Positions 14,788-22,334 are shown, numbered from the stretch's first letter. The stretch is DNA of 23,220 bases from Candidatus Segatella violae (GCA_002440225.1 DJSH01000074.1:1-23220); one strand, 5' to 3'. Translations and numbers: made by a program. Notes: generated by a model not told the origin, from the sequence alone.

Positions 14788-16572
14788 TTATTGTATGTTC
14801 AGCACGAATGGCAAGGATGCCTGTACGGGTTCTTTCTCCTTCATGTTGCGAATCATCATGAATGGCTTGTAGAGGTCGCCGAGGGTGAGTCGCAACTGCT
14901 CGTCGAGATAGTTGCCGCCATTGCCAGAAACCTCGTCGAGGAGCTGGTCCATCCAGTCGGCTGGCGCAGGATATTCCTGTGCGTAATAATCGCTTACCTT
15001 GGCAAACTTGGCTGCCTTGGCGATGGCGTCGTCCAGACTTCCGAAGCCGTCGATGAGCTTGATGTTCTTGGCATCCGTTCCGAGCCATACTCTTCCCTGG
15101 GCTATCTTCTCCACTTGGTCAACGCTCATCTTTCTGCCGTTTGCCACACGACTGCGGAAGAGACTGTAGCCACGGTTCACGTATGCCTGGAGGTAGCCTA
15201 TCTCCTCGGCACTCCAAGGGCGGGCGGTTCCGGCACTGGTGTAGGCACTGTTGCGATTGGTTTTCACCTCATCGTATTTGAAGCCCAACTTCTTGGTCAG
15301 CAAGTCGCTGAAGTCTGGCAGGGCACCGAAGATGCCGATGCTACCGGTGAGGGTGGTAGGCTGTGCCATGATGTATCTAGCTCCCATACTCATATAGTAA
15401 GCACCCGATGCAGCCATGCCTCCCATCGAAACCACCACAGGTTTCTTCTTGTTGAGCTGGCTCACGGCTCTCCATATCTGTTCGGAAGCGTAGGCGTCGC
15501 CACCACCCGAGTTGATGCGCAATACCACAGCCTTCACATTCTTGTCGTCGGCTAAGTCTTGCAAGTCTTGTATCACGGTCGTGCTGACAATCTGTTGCAC
15601 AGGTCCGTAGATGCTTGGGGTGGCTGTGCTCACAATGTCGCCTTGGCAATAGTAAACGGCGATTTCGTCGCCCCCGAAGTTGTCGTCGGAGACGGCAGCG
15701 TTCACGTCTTCCATGCTTGCCTGGTTGATTTTCTCGTCAGCTTTCAGCCCCAGTTGCTTCTTCACCACGTCGCGGATTTCATCATAGTAGCAGAATCCAT
15801 CCACCAACTTGCGAGTCTTCAAGAGCTTGGTGTCTTCCAAAGCCATCAGTCCGTCGGCGTAATGGTTGAGCGAGTCTTTGCTGATGTTGCGGCTGTTGGC
15901 TACGTCGGTCATCACCTGCTGCCAGAGACCATTGATGTAGCGGGAAACCTGCTCACGGTTGGCGTCGCTCATCTTGTCCTCGGTGTACATCTCGGTGAAA
16001 CTCTTGTACTTGCCCACCTTCACCACGGTGAAGTGGACGCCAAACTTGGCAGCCACATCCTTGATGTATTGAGGTTGCGAAGCAATTCCATGCCAGTCGA
16101 TGGCGCCCTCTGGGTTCACATACACCTTGTTGGCTGCCGATGCTAGGTAATATCCTCCTTGCGAGTAGGAGTCGCCGTATGCGATAATCCACTTGCCGCT
16201 CTTCTTGAAGTCGTTGAGGGCGTTGCGTATCTCTTGCAGGGTGGCGTAGTCGGTTTGCAAGATACCCGTCTCCAGGTAGATGCCCTTGATGTTGTCGTCG
16301 CCCTTAGCCTTTTGGATGGCAGAGAGAATGCGATTCATGCCTAGGTTGTTGAGCTTGTCGCCTGTAAGTTCACCCAGCCAGTTTTCATCGGCCTTGTCGT
16401 CGATTTCGCCCTGTAGTTTCATCACCATCACGGAGTTTTTCTTCAGGGATGGGGTACTACTGCTGGCGCTCACCATGCCGATGAGGCAGATGAATCCGAG
16501 GATGCTCATGATGAGTCCGAAGGCGAATAAGCCAACGACTGTTGCTGCTACACTCTTGAAAAATTGCTTCAT
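14788..16572 (-). CDS. sppA: Signal peptide peptidase SppA, 67K type
   Basis: 594 residues, the full length of the duplicated 67K form. An N-terminal membrane anchor (VGLFAFGLIMSILGFICLIG, 13-32) is followed by two ClpP-like halves. The general base lysine is K190 in VGKYKSFTEMY (N-terminal half), and the nucleophile is S389 in MGGMAASGAYYMSMG (C-terminal half), matching E. coli K209/S409. It degrades released signal peptides in the membrane. It is first in an operon with lpxK, punA and thiL; the functional link is probably only co-regulation of envelope housekeeping. The promoter is at 16599-16607. Confidence 0.95.
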   Translation of the reverse strand: MKQFFKSVAATVVGLFAFGLIMSILGFICLIGMVSASSSTPSLKKNSVMVMKLQGEIDDKADENWLGELTGDKLNNLGMNRILSAIQKAKGDDNIKGIYLETGILQTDYATLQEIRNALNDFKKSGKWIIAYGDSYSQGGYYLASAANKVYVNPEGAIDWHGIASQPQYIKDVAAKFGVHFTVVKVGKYKSFTEMYTEDKMSDANREQVSRYINGLWQQVMTDVANSRNISKDSLNHYADGLMALEDTKLLKTRKLVDGFCYYDEIRDVVKKQLGLKADEKINQASMEDVNAAVSDDNFGGDEIAVYYCQGDIVSTATPSIYGPVQQIVSTTVIQDLQDLADDKNVKAVVLRINSGGGDAYASEQIWRAVSQLNKKKPVVVSMGGMAASGAYYMSMGARYIMAQPTTLTGSIGIFGALPDFSDLLTKKLGFKYDEVKTNRNSAYTSAGTARPWSAEEIGYLQAYVNRGYSLFRSRVANGRKMSVDQVEKIAQGRVWLGTDAKNIKLIDGFGSLDDAIAKAAKFAKVSDYYAQEYPAPADWMDQLLDEVSGNGGNYLDEQLRLTLGDLYKPFMMIRNMKEKEPVQASLPFVLNIQ

Positions 16573-16598
16573 AATCTGCTGATATTATAATTATAGGT

Positions 16599-16607
16599 GC
16601 AAATTTA
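16599..16607 (-). promoter_or_regulatory. -7 box of sppA operon promoter
   Basis: The minus strand reads TAAATTTGC, 27 bp before the sppA ATG. Confidence 0.5.
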
Positions 16608-16694
16608 GTAAAAAAGAAACAAACGGCAAAGAGATTTTGAACAAAATAATCAAAAATAGGTGAAAATATAACGTGAATTTAACCAAAAAATCAG

Positions 16695-16703
16695 TATCTT
16701 TGC
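16695..16703 (+). promoter_or_regulatory. -7 box of esterase promoter
   Basis: TATCTTTGC, 43 bp before the ATG at 16747 and divergent from the sppA promoter. Confidence 0.65.
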
Positions 16704-16746
16704 ATTCGGATTTAATAACGGTAACAATAACCAACATATTATAAAG

Positions 16747-18198
16747 ATGAAAAAGATATTTTTGTTTTCCGTGCTGATGCTCTCGGCTATCGCTGCATCG
16801 GCACAATCTACGGCCCGCAAGTTCGTGCTCAAGAACAGTGCGGATGGACAGAGTGAACTAACCTGTTATCTCCCACAGAACCCTACGGGGCGTGCTGTGG
16901 TCGATTGTCCTGGAGGCGGATACGCTCATCTCGCCATGGACCATGAGGGGCATCAGTGGGCTGAATATTTCAACAAGCAGGGCATTGCCTTCTTCGTCTT
17001 GAAGTATCGTATGCCTCATGGAGACCGCAACATTCCGTTGGGCGATGCATATCAGGCTATGCGTACCGTAAGGGATAGTGCTGCCGTTTGGCACATCAAT
17101 AAGGAAGACGTGGGAATCATGGGCTTCTCGGCTGGTGGTCACTTGGCATCGTCGGTCAGCACCCATGCCGAGTATGATGCTCGTCCTAATTTCTCCATCC
17201 TCTTCTATCCTGTCATCTCGATGGATGAGAAGGTGTCGCACAAGGGGTCTTGTGTCAACTTCTTGGGCGAGGCTCGCAAGACCAACCCTCAGTTGGTCAA
17301 GGAATGGTCTAACGACAAGGCTGTTCGTCGCCATCTTACACCTCCAGCCATCATCTTGCTTTCGAGCGACGACGAGGTGGTGCCACCTGTAACCAATGGT
17401 GTGGCTTACTATTCGGCGATGCGCAACGAGGGCAATGAGTGTACGATGCATATCTATCCTACTTGCGGACATGGCTGGGGTTTCCGCGACGCAGAGCATG
17501 GTTTCCCTTATCATGAGCAGATGTTGGATGACCTCACTTGGTGGTTGCGTTCGCATAAGTCGCCTAACGAGAATGCTGTCCGTGTGGCTTGCATCGGTAA
17601 CTCCATCACCGATGGCTTCGGTATCGGCATGGCACCCGTCAACGGCTATCCTGCTCAGCTGCAGAAGAAGTTGGGCAATGGTTATGAGGTGAAGAACTTC
17701 GGCGTGTCGGCTCGTACGATGATGAACAAGGGCGACCTGCCATATATGAAAGAGTTGGCATGGAAGGATGCACAGGCGTTCAATCCAAACATCGTCATCA
17801 TCAAGCTCGGAACCAACGATGCCAAGACCCATAATTGGGCGAAGGGTGCTGAGGAATATCGCCAGAGCATGCAGGCGATGATCGATACCCTGAAGGCTCT
17901 TCCTGCCAAGCCAAAGATTTATCTCTGTTCGCCTATCCCTGCCTTCAAAGATTCCTGGACCATCAGCGACAGCATCATCGTCAACGGCGAGATGCCTATC
18001 ATCCAGAAGTTGGCGAAGAAGAACAAGTGTGGTTTCATCGACCTCCATACCTTATATAATTATAGCGACTTGATGCAGAAGGACGGCATCCATCCTACTG
18101 CCAAGGGAGCGGGGAAGATGGCGGAAATCATCTACGAGGTGCTAGCAACGCCAGCGAAGACTTCTCAGTCAAAGACAGCTGCTAAGCGCAAAAAATAA
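16747..18198 (+). CDS. Two-domain secreted esterase: alpha/beta-hydrolase + SGNH
   Basis: 483 residues. A signal peptide (MKKIFLFSVLMLSAIAASAQ) precedes two catalytic domains. Domain 1 (about 25-270) is an alpha/beta hydrolase of the acetylxylan-esterase/BD-FAE kind: oxyanion CPGGGYAH at 54-61, nucleophile S128 in GFSAGGHL, acid near D208-D209 in SSDDEVVPP, and H242 in CGHGWGF. Domain 2 (about 277-470) is an SGNH/GDSL esterase: block I IGNSITDG (S286), block III KLGTNDAK, and block V DGIHPT with D446 and H449. A Lys-rich tail follows. Both halves have complete catalytic sets, so both are probably active, removing acyl groups from plant polysaccharides in the periplasm. Single gene with its own promoter and terminator. 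Confidence 0.9.
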   Translation: MKKIFLFSVLMLSAIAASAQSTARKFVLKNSADGQSELTCYLPQNPTGRAVVDCPGGGYAHLAMDHEGHQWAEYFNKQGIAFFVLKYRMPHGDRNIPLGDAYQAMRTVRDSAAVWHINKEDVGIMGFSAGGHLASSVSTHAEYDARPNFSILFYPVISMDEKVSHKGSCVNFLGEARKTNPQLVKEWSNDKAVRRHLTPPAIILLSSDDEVVPPVTNGVAYYSAMRNEGNECTMHIYPTCGHGWGFRDAEHGFPYHEQMLDDLTWWLRSHKSPNENAVRVACIGNSITDGFGIGMAPVNGYPAQLQKKLGNGYEVKNFGVSARTMMNKGDLPYMKELAWKDAQAFNPNIVIIKLGTNDAKTHNWAKGAEEYRQSMQAMIDTLKALPAKPKIYLCSPIPAFKDSWTISDSIIVNGEMPIIQKLAKKNKCGFIDLHTLYNYSDLMQKDGIHPTAKGAGKMAEIIYEVLATPAKTSQSKTAAKRKK

Positions 18199-18201
18199 GC
18201 G

Positions 18202-18223
18202 AAAGTCACGGTCACAGGTCACG
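18202..18223 (+). repeat. 22-bp direct repeat, left copy
   Basis: AAA followed by GTCACGGTCACAGGTCACG. It lies three bases after the esterase stop. An exact copy is at 21978-21999, after the NusG-like gene. Internally it holds three spaced GTCAC units. Confidence 0.85.
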
Positions 18224-18252
18224 CTTGTTACCATCACTTTTACTATCCTCAA

Positions 18253-18284
18253 GAACACGGGAATTTCGGTTCTCGTGTTTTTTT
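18253..18284 (+). terminator. Terminator of the esterase gene
   Basis: AACACGGGAA pairs with TTCTCGTGTT (one interruption) across TTCGG, and a run of seven T follows. Confidence 0.8.
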
Positions 18285-18319
18285 ATGCCTTTTTCTTTGG
18301 CTTTCTCGAAAGAAAGCCG

Positions 18320-18328
18320 TATCTTTGC
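18320..18328 (+). promoter_or_regulatory. -7 box of helicase-leader promoter
   Basis: TATCTTTGC, about 315 bp before the helicase start, giving an unusually long leader. The preceding bases (AAAGAAAGCCG) resemble those at the toxin-antitoxin promoter (AAAGAAAGTCG at 22315-22325). Confidence 0.65.
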
Positions 18329-18339
18329 ACACAGATTTC

Positions 18340-18486
18340 ATGTTGAAGAATGTGTGTATGATAACAATTGTATTATCGTTGCCTACGGGCAATAACCATC
18401 CTCACGACATAGATGCTTTAGGCTCGGCTCCGCACTTTTCTGCTGCCCTTCGAAAGCAAGACTTCATGGATTTTAAAATATCCTAG
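18340..18486 (+). CDS. Upstream ORF / leader peptide of the helicase gene
   Basis: ATG at 18340 (48 residues) or in-frame ATG at 18358 (42 residues), ending at TAG 18484-18486. The middle of the peptide reads HPHDIDALGSAPHFSAAL. The leader peptide of the neighbouring NusG-like gene has HSQDIKALSLAPHFSAAS at the same place: 12 of these 18 positions agree. Two shared residues use different synonymous codons (Ala GCT/GCG, Leu TTA/TTG), which points to selection on the peptide, although a 22-nt exact match also lies inside. The stop lies 10 bases before a conserved hairpin, and the helicase starts 156 bases further down. It looks like a regulatory leader ORF; function unknown. Confidence 0.55.
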   Translation: MLKNVCMITIVLSLPTGNNHPHDIDALGSAPHFSAALRKQDFMDFKIS

Positions 18487-18496
18487 TCATTCCATA

Positions 18497-18524
18497 CCTC
18501 TCAAGACAGTTTCGACTTGAGAGG
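18497..18524 (+). promoter_or_regulatory. Conserved leader hairpin upstream of helicase
   Basis: CCTCTCAAG, a 10-nt loop and CTTGAGAGG form a perfect 9-bp stem, followed by AAAA rather than T, so it is not a simple terminator. The identical stem with a different 10-nt loop occurs at 20542-20569. A smaller hairpin (TTGCC-TACG-GGCAA) lies earlier in the leader at 18379-18392. Confidence 0.7.
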
Positions 18525-18539
18525 AAAACTTGTATATCG

Positions 18540-18627
18540 TTCAACTTCCTAATTCCAAAAAGTAAGGATTTTAGGGGAATTTAATTCTCGAAAGTAAGGA
18601 TTTTAGGGGGAATTAAGTGAAGTTGAA
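18540..18627 (+). repeat. Structured spacer before helicase start
   Basis: Two direct copies of AAAGTAAGGATTTTAGGGG, at 18559-18577 and 18591-18609, lie 32 bp apart. They are enclosed by an inverted repeat: TTCAACTTC..AATTCC (18540-18556) against GGAATT..GAAGTTGAA (18609-18627). The arrangement could form a long stem just 15 bases before the helicase ATG and mask its translation start. Confidence 0.65.
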
Positions 18628-18642
18628 TCATTCTCTTTTCTT

Positions 18643-20244
18643 ATGTCAAGAATCAAACTTTACGACTACCAGCAGAAGATGCTGGCAGACATCATTGCTG
18701 TCTTTTCCGAAAAGCAGCATGGGGTGTTTTATGACAAGAAGGGTAAGCGCATTTCTACTGGCAATTCCGTGATGGTGCAGATGCCCACGGGCACAGGCAA
18801 GACTGTGGTGATGGCTGCCGTCGTGCAGTGGTTCCTTCGTAACCACGAGGGCGATGTATGGATTATAGCCCATCGTCGTGAACTGGTGGAACAGGCGCAG
18901 CACACCGTGATTCGTTTCCTGGAGAGCTTCCGGATGTCGAAGTACTCCTGTCGGGTCAAGGTGCTTTCCGTGCAGTGGCTGGCTCGTCATGCCAAGAAGC
19001 TGGCGACCGCTGATTCCATCCCATACGAAGGGGGAGAACTCACCCACGATGTGGGGCTTCTCATAGTTGACGAGGCTCATCATGCCGTTGCCGATTCCTA
19101 TCAAGATGTGTTTGAAATGCATCGCTCCGCCTTCAAGTTGGGGATGACCGCCACCCCATGCCGCATGAAGAAGCAGTCCTTTAGCAAACTCTTCGAGTAC
19201 CTGCTCGTGTCGCCTCCCACCCGAAGCTTCATCGACCGAGGCTATCTTGCTCCTTACGACTATGTGGTTATTGGCAAATATTCCATCGAACAGCTCACCG
19301 TTGACCGTCTGAAAACCCGTGGAGCCGATGGCGATTATGCCACCAGCGAGATGGATGAGAAACTCAATGTGCCCGACAGCATCAAGCGACTCTATGAGAG
19401 CCTCTGTCAGTATGCCGAGGGTCGCAAAGGCATTGTCTTCGCCATCGACATCGGTCATGCCCAGGAGATAGCCCGATATTATCAGCAGCAGGGGCTGCGG
19501 GCTACGGCACTCGACAGCACCACGCCCGCCAAGCGACGCTCCGAGATGGTGGAGGCGTTCCGAAAGGGAGAACTCGACTGTCTGGTGAACGTCAACCTCT
19601 TCGACGAAGGCTTCGACTGTCCCGATGTAGAGTATATCCAGATGGCACGTCCCACGCTCTCCCTCGCCAAATACCTGCAGATGGTGGGCAGAGGGTTGCG
19701 CATCAATCGGGAGAACAAAAAGAAAGTGTGCATGATTATCGACAATGTAGGCAATTATCGCAAGTTTGGTTTGCCCGATAAGGAGCGCAATTGGGCAGGT
19801 ATGTTTTCGGGACTCAGGGATGGTAAGGGACTTCTGCCTCCGTCGCTGAAGCCAGGAGTGCAAGTGCAGGGTAGCGACATGATGGTCACGGTGAAGCGAG
19901 CGGGCAATTTTGCCAAAATGACCAAGGCGCAGCAGAAAGAGTATCTTAAGAATGTGGTGCCTTACAAGGAGTTTAGTACTTATATTAGCCGCTACGGTTT
20001 GCGAGTGAGTGCCGAGGATATTATTTTGGAGCCGATGCACCGATTTATTTCCTCCTTTGTGGGTGATTATGCCGCCTATGAGTCAATCTCTGGCTCATGG
20101 GGAGTGTTAGGGCGCAATGGCAAGTCGGTGGTTCCGCCTAGATACAGTCGGCTTCAATTGTTGCCTCGTGGCAAGGTGAAAATATATTACCAGTCGGGGC
20201 TTGAAAGAATCGTTCCGCTCAAGTCGCTGATGCAGCCCGTCTAA
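18643..20244 (+). CDS. SF2 DEAH-box helicase with WG-like C-terminal tail
   Basis: 533 residues. Motif I is MPTGTGKT (residues 47-54), Ia/Ib AHRREL (76-81), II DEAH (143-146), III MTATP (168-172), V around VNLFDEGFDCPDVE and VI QMVGRGLR (346-353). The order and spacing are those of RecQ/UvrB-like (SSL2/YprA-type) SF2 helicases with a Q-motif-like Y-x-Q-Q at the N-terminus. After about residue 375 there is a distinct region ending in GSWGVLGRNGKSVVPPRY, reminiscent of one WG/KWG beta-hairpin repeat. It is probably an ATP-driven DNA translocase or helicase in the cytoplasm; the substrate is unknown. No nuclease or methylase lies beside it, so it is not part of an obvious restriction system. It sits behind a long, structured leader shared with the next gene. 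Confidence 0.9.
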   Translation: MSRIKLYDYQQKMLADIIAVFSEKQHGVFYDKKGKRISTGNSVMVQMPTGTGKTVVMAAVVQWFLRNHEGDVWIIAHRRELVEQAQHTVIRFLESFRMSKYSCRVKVLSVQWLARHAKKLATADSIPYEGGELTHDVGLLIVDEAHHAVADSYQDVFEMHRSAFKLGMTATPCRMKKQSFSKLFEYLLVSPPTRSFIDRGYLAPYDYVVIGKYSIEQLTVDRLKTRGADGDYATSEMDEKLNVPDSIKRLYESLCQYAEGRKGIVFAIDIGHAQEIARYYQQQGLRATALDSTTPAKRRSEMVEAFRKGELDCLVNVNLFDEGFDCPDVEYIQMARPTLSLAKYLQMVGRGLRINRENKKKVCMIIDNVGNYRKFGLPDKERNWAGMFSGLRDGKGLLPPSLKPGVQVQGSDMMVTVKRAGNFAKMTKAQQKEYLKNVVPYKEFSTYISRYGLRVSAEDIILEPMHRFISSFVGDYAAYESISGSWGVLGRNGKSVVPPRYSRLQLLPRGKVKIYYQSGLERIVPLKSLMQPV

Positions 20245-20343
20245 TTATGTCAATATTTTGCAAAACATCGGCTCTTTTTGGTTCATTTTAATTCAAAAAG
20301 CTATTTTCTTTACTTTTATTTTGGTCGTATCAGAAAATAATAC
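20245..20343 (+). other. Gap between helicase and NusG-like gene promoter
   Basis: AT-rich, no ORF. A loose stem GCTCTTTTTG with CAAAAAGC (20270-20301) could terminate helicase transcription, but with no clean U-run. Confidence 0.35.
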
Positions 20344-20352
20344 TAACTTTGC
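20344..20352 (+). promoter_or_regulatory. -7 box of NusG-like gene promoter
   Basis: TAACTTTGC, about 255 bp before the ATG at 20608, again a long leader. Confidence 0.6.
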
Positions 20353-20400
20353 AACTATTATATCGATAGGAGTAATCGTATCTAACTTTATGATGTGTCT

Positions 20401-20523
20401 ATGAGTAAAAATACAAAAAGGATGTCCCCGATGGGTGTCCGTCATTCTCAAGACATAAAAGCGTTGAGTTTGGCTCCGCACTTTTCTGCTGCCAGTCTCA
20501 AGCTATCCAAAGTGGCTCGCTAG
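20401..20523 (+). CDS. Upstream ORF / leader peptide of the NusG-like gene
   Basis: ATG 20401 to TAG 20521-20523, 40 residues: MSKNTKRMSPMGVR, then HSQDIKALSLAPHFSAAS, then LKLSKVAR. It shares D-I-x-A-L-x-x-A-P-H-F-S-A-A with the ORF at 18340-18486 in the same relative position. Within the ORF the RNA can fold GGATGTCC/GGGTGTCC (20420-20440, with G-U pairs). The stop lies 18 bases before the conserved hairpin. No conventional Shine-Dalgarno is visible, as usual for this phylum. It is interpreted as a regulatory leader peptide. Confidence 0.55.
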   Translation: MSKNTKRMSPMGVRHSQDIKALSLAPHFSAASLKLSKVAR

Positions 20524-20541
20524 CGCCCTTTGCTCCCCATA

Positions 20542-20569
20542 CCTCTCAAGGCTTAGGCTTCTTGAGAGG
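20542..20569 (+). promoter_or_regulatory. Conserved leader hairpin upstream of NusG-like gene
   Basis: The same 9-bp stem as at 18497-18524 (CCTCTCAAG/CTTGAGAGG) with loop GCTTAGGCTT, followed by AAAA. It ends 38 bases before the ATG at 20608. Confidence 0.7.
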
Positions 20570-20607
20570 AAAAGTCGTATATCCATACTTCATCCGATAG
20601 ATTCTTT

Positions 20608-21967
20608 ATGAGCTGGTACATCGTCTCGACCCCTCGTCACCAAGAACGTCTCGTCAAGCAGAACCTCGATACCTACCGTGTGGCAGGCTTCGAGCAGGAT
20701 TATGGGGGGGGGTAAAAATGCCCCTTCGTTCAAGACGTTCCTGCCCTTGCGCAACCAAACTTTCACGGATGAGGCTACGGGCAAGCCGCAGGTGGTCCAT
20801 GCCCCGGTCATCCCCGGTTTGGTCTTCGTGCAGACCACCTTGTCGTTGCTTCAGCAATGGCTCGACAATGCGGCGATGGGTAGCAAACTCTATACCGATG
20901 TCAACGAGCGTCCCATCATCGTTCCCGAGTATCAGATACGCCTCTTCAAAGACTATCTCTCCTTTGTGGAGCAAGACGTGATGGTGCTTCGCAAGCCCTA
21001 CAGTTATTTCCTGAAAAAGAAAAAGATACGCATTCTCAGTGGTAAGTTCGCCGGTCTCGAAGGCCGACTGTTCCAAATCAAAGGCAACTATAAGCTCGTC
21101 TATGGCTTGGGCAATACAGCCCTGGCACTCTCCGACATTGCCAAGAACCCCTATGTCGAGATTACCGACGAGGAGCCTACCCAGATACGTTACACCTTCT
21201 ATTATGGCAAGATGAAGGAAGAGCTAGATGCCCTGTTGGTGGATGGGGTGGAGGATATGGAGCTATTCCGATGCCTCAATCGCTGGCGACAGGAAGCCTC
21301 CGTGCTTACGCAGGAGAGTCCCGTGGCAAGCAGTTATGTGTCGCTGGCATTGCAGCAGTCGCTATCCGATCTCTATACCAAGCATCGCCCCCTCTTCGAA
21401 GCCAAAAGTTCGGTACGCATCGCCAAATCCATCTATCAAGATACCGAAGACTATCTCAGTCTCGCTGGCACCCTCGTCGAGGAAGCCGCCGTCTTGAAGC
21501 AGATACAACAGCGAAGGGAGAAGATACAGTCTCGCAAGCTTTATGTCTCCGACCCTTTGGGGTTGAAGCAAACGGAGGGACCCACCACCACTTACGGTTT
21601 CCTCCGAGAGCAAGAGGCGAGTTTCGCCGAGGTCATCCAGCTCTTGGGCGATGATACCGACACCCAGCTCCAGAGTCGTCAGAAAGCCTTCCGCCTCCTG
21701 TCCACCCTCTTCCTCACCGTCGCCAAGAAGTTGGAGCAACGAGGCTATCGGGAGCATCTCGACACCACCGCCAACTATCGTCTTCGCAAACTCCTGGGCA
21801 TGGCTGCCCGCCAATATCGCAAGTGCAAGGAGGGGCAGGATGAAACTTTCGTCCATAAGCACCAGCAAACCTTGCAGCAGCTCCTCACCCACGACCTCTA
21901 TAAGCCCCACGGCTTCTTCGACCTCCTCGCCGCCATCCGTCGCACACCGAAAGTATCGTCAGAATAG
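20608..21967 (+). CDS. UpxY-like NusG paralogue split by a G9 tract
   Basis: The true start is probably ATG 20608 (MSWYIVSTPRHQERLVKQNL), the first strand and helix of a NusG N-terminal (NGN) domain. This frame stops at TAA 20713, right after nine G. The rest of the protein is in the next frame, open from 20678 to 21967. With eight G the two join through D-Y-G-G-G-K-N to give about 452 residues: NGN (1-130; FKTFLPLRN, PVIPGLVFVQ), KOW (about 139-170; KIRILSGKFAGLEGRLFQI) and a long helical C-terminal region of about 270 residues absent from ordinary NusG. Specialised NusG paralogues (RfaH, UpxY, LoaP) suppress termination at particular operons. As written the gene is OFF or makes an NGN-truncated protein from the inner ATG 20678. 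A sequencing error in the tract is the main alternative. Confidence 0.8.
20704..20712 (+). repeat. Poly-G tract (G9), probable phase-variation switch
   Basis: Nine consecutive G inside the NGN coding region. Loss of one G joins the two reading frames into a complete NusG-like protein; nine G leads to a stop immediately after. Slipped-strand changes in such tracts are a known basis of phase variation. Confidence 0.7.
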
Positions 21968-21977
21968 GAAAAAAGGA

Positions 21978-21999
21978 AAAGTCACGGTCACAGGTCACG
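21978..21999 (+). repeat. 22-bp direct repeat, right copy
   Basis: Identical to 18202-18223 and ten bases after the NusG-like stop. Here it also opens a hairpin: GGTCAC (21993-21998) pairs with GTGACC further on (near 22013-22018). Confidence 0.85.
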
Positions 22000-22018
22000 T
22001 TTTCCTATCGAAGTGACC

Positions 22019-22325
22019 GGTGTTGAAAGTAGCGTACCGCTCTCCTCCCTGCGCCAAAAGGCGAATCGTTTGATAGCTTCTATGGTTTTATGAACCAAAA
22101 TCCCGAAGACGATATGTTCTATTATCATCCTTCTGAGGATAGAATCGTCCTTTCCCATGCCCTCTTTTGGGTGATGACCGCATCTATTAGGGCAAGATAG
22201 AGCAGATGCTGCCAACCTTGAATAAGTTGGTGGTTCGGGAACAACAATCTTGGATGAGTTCTATATAATTTGCCCTAAAAATAACATTTCTTACAAAAAC
22301 ATTTGGTTGTTTAGAAAGAAAGTCG
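22019..22325 (+). other. Probable gene remnant and spacer before the TA pair
   Basis: A 36-residue frame (ATG 22090 to TAG 22198-22200; MNQNPEDDMFYYHPSEDRI and onward) reads like protein but has no start context, promoter or recognisable family. Surrounding frames have stops. It may be a fragment of a decayed gene. The rest is AT-rich up to the TA promoter, and nothing else was seen. Confidence 0.25.
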
Positions 22326-22334
22326 TATCTTTGC
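22326..22334 (+). promoter_or_regulatory. -7 box of toxin-antitoxin promoter
   Basis: TATCTTTGC, 26 bp before the antitoxin ATG, with TTTGG about 25 bases further upstream. Confidence 0.65.

Noticed and set aside
16858..18048. Long minus-strand frame opposite the two-domain esterase
   Set aside because: Shadow of the plus-strand gene, which has signal peptide and two complete catalytic sets. The antisense protein is Ile/His/Arg-rich without domain signs.
18646..20040. 464-codon minus-strand frame opposite the helicase
   Set aside because: All SF2 helicase motifs are on the plus strand; the antisense frame is a codon-bias shadow.
20608..21967. Simple dead pseudogene interpretation of the NusG-like gene
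   Set aside because: The only lesion is one base in a G9 tract; the rest of the frame is intact over about 1.25 kb, which is unlikely for a decaying gene.
18224..22020. Integrative element or transposon
   Set aside because: No integrase, transposase or tRNA attachment site between the direct repeats; kept only as a possible acquired module.
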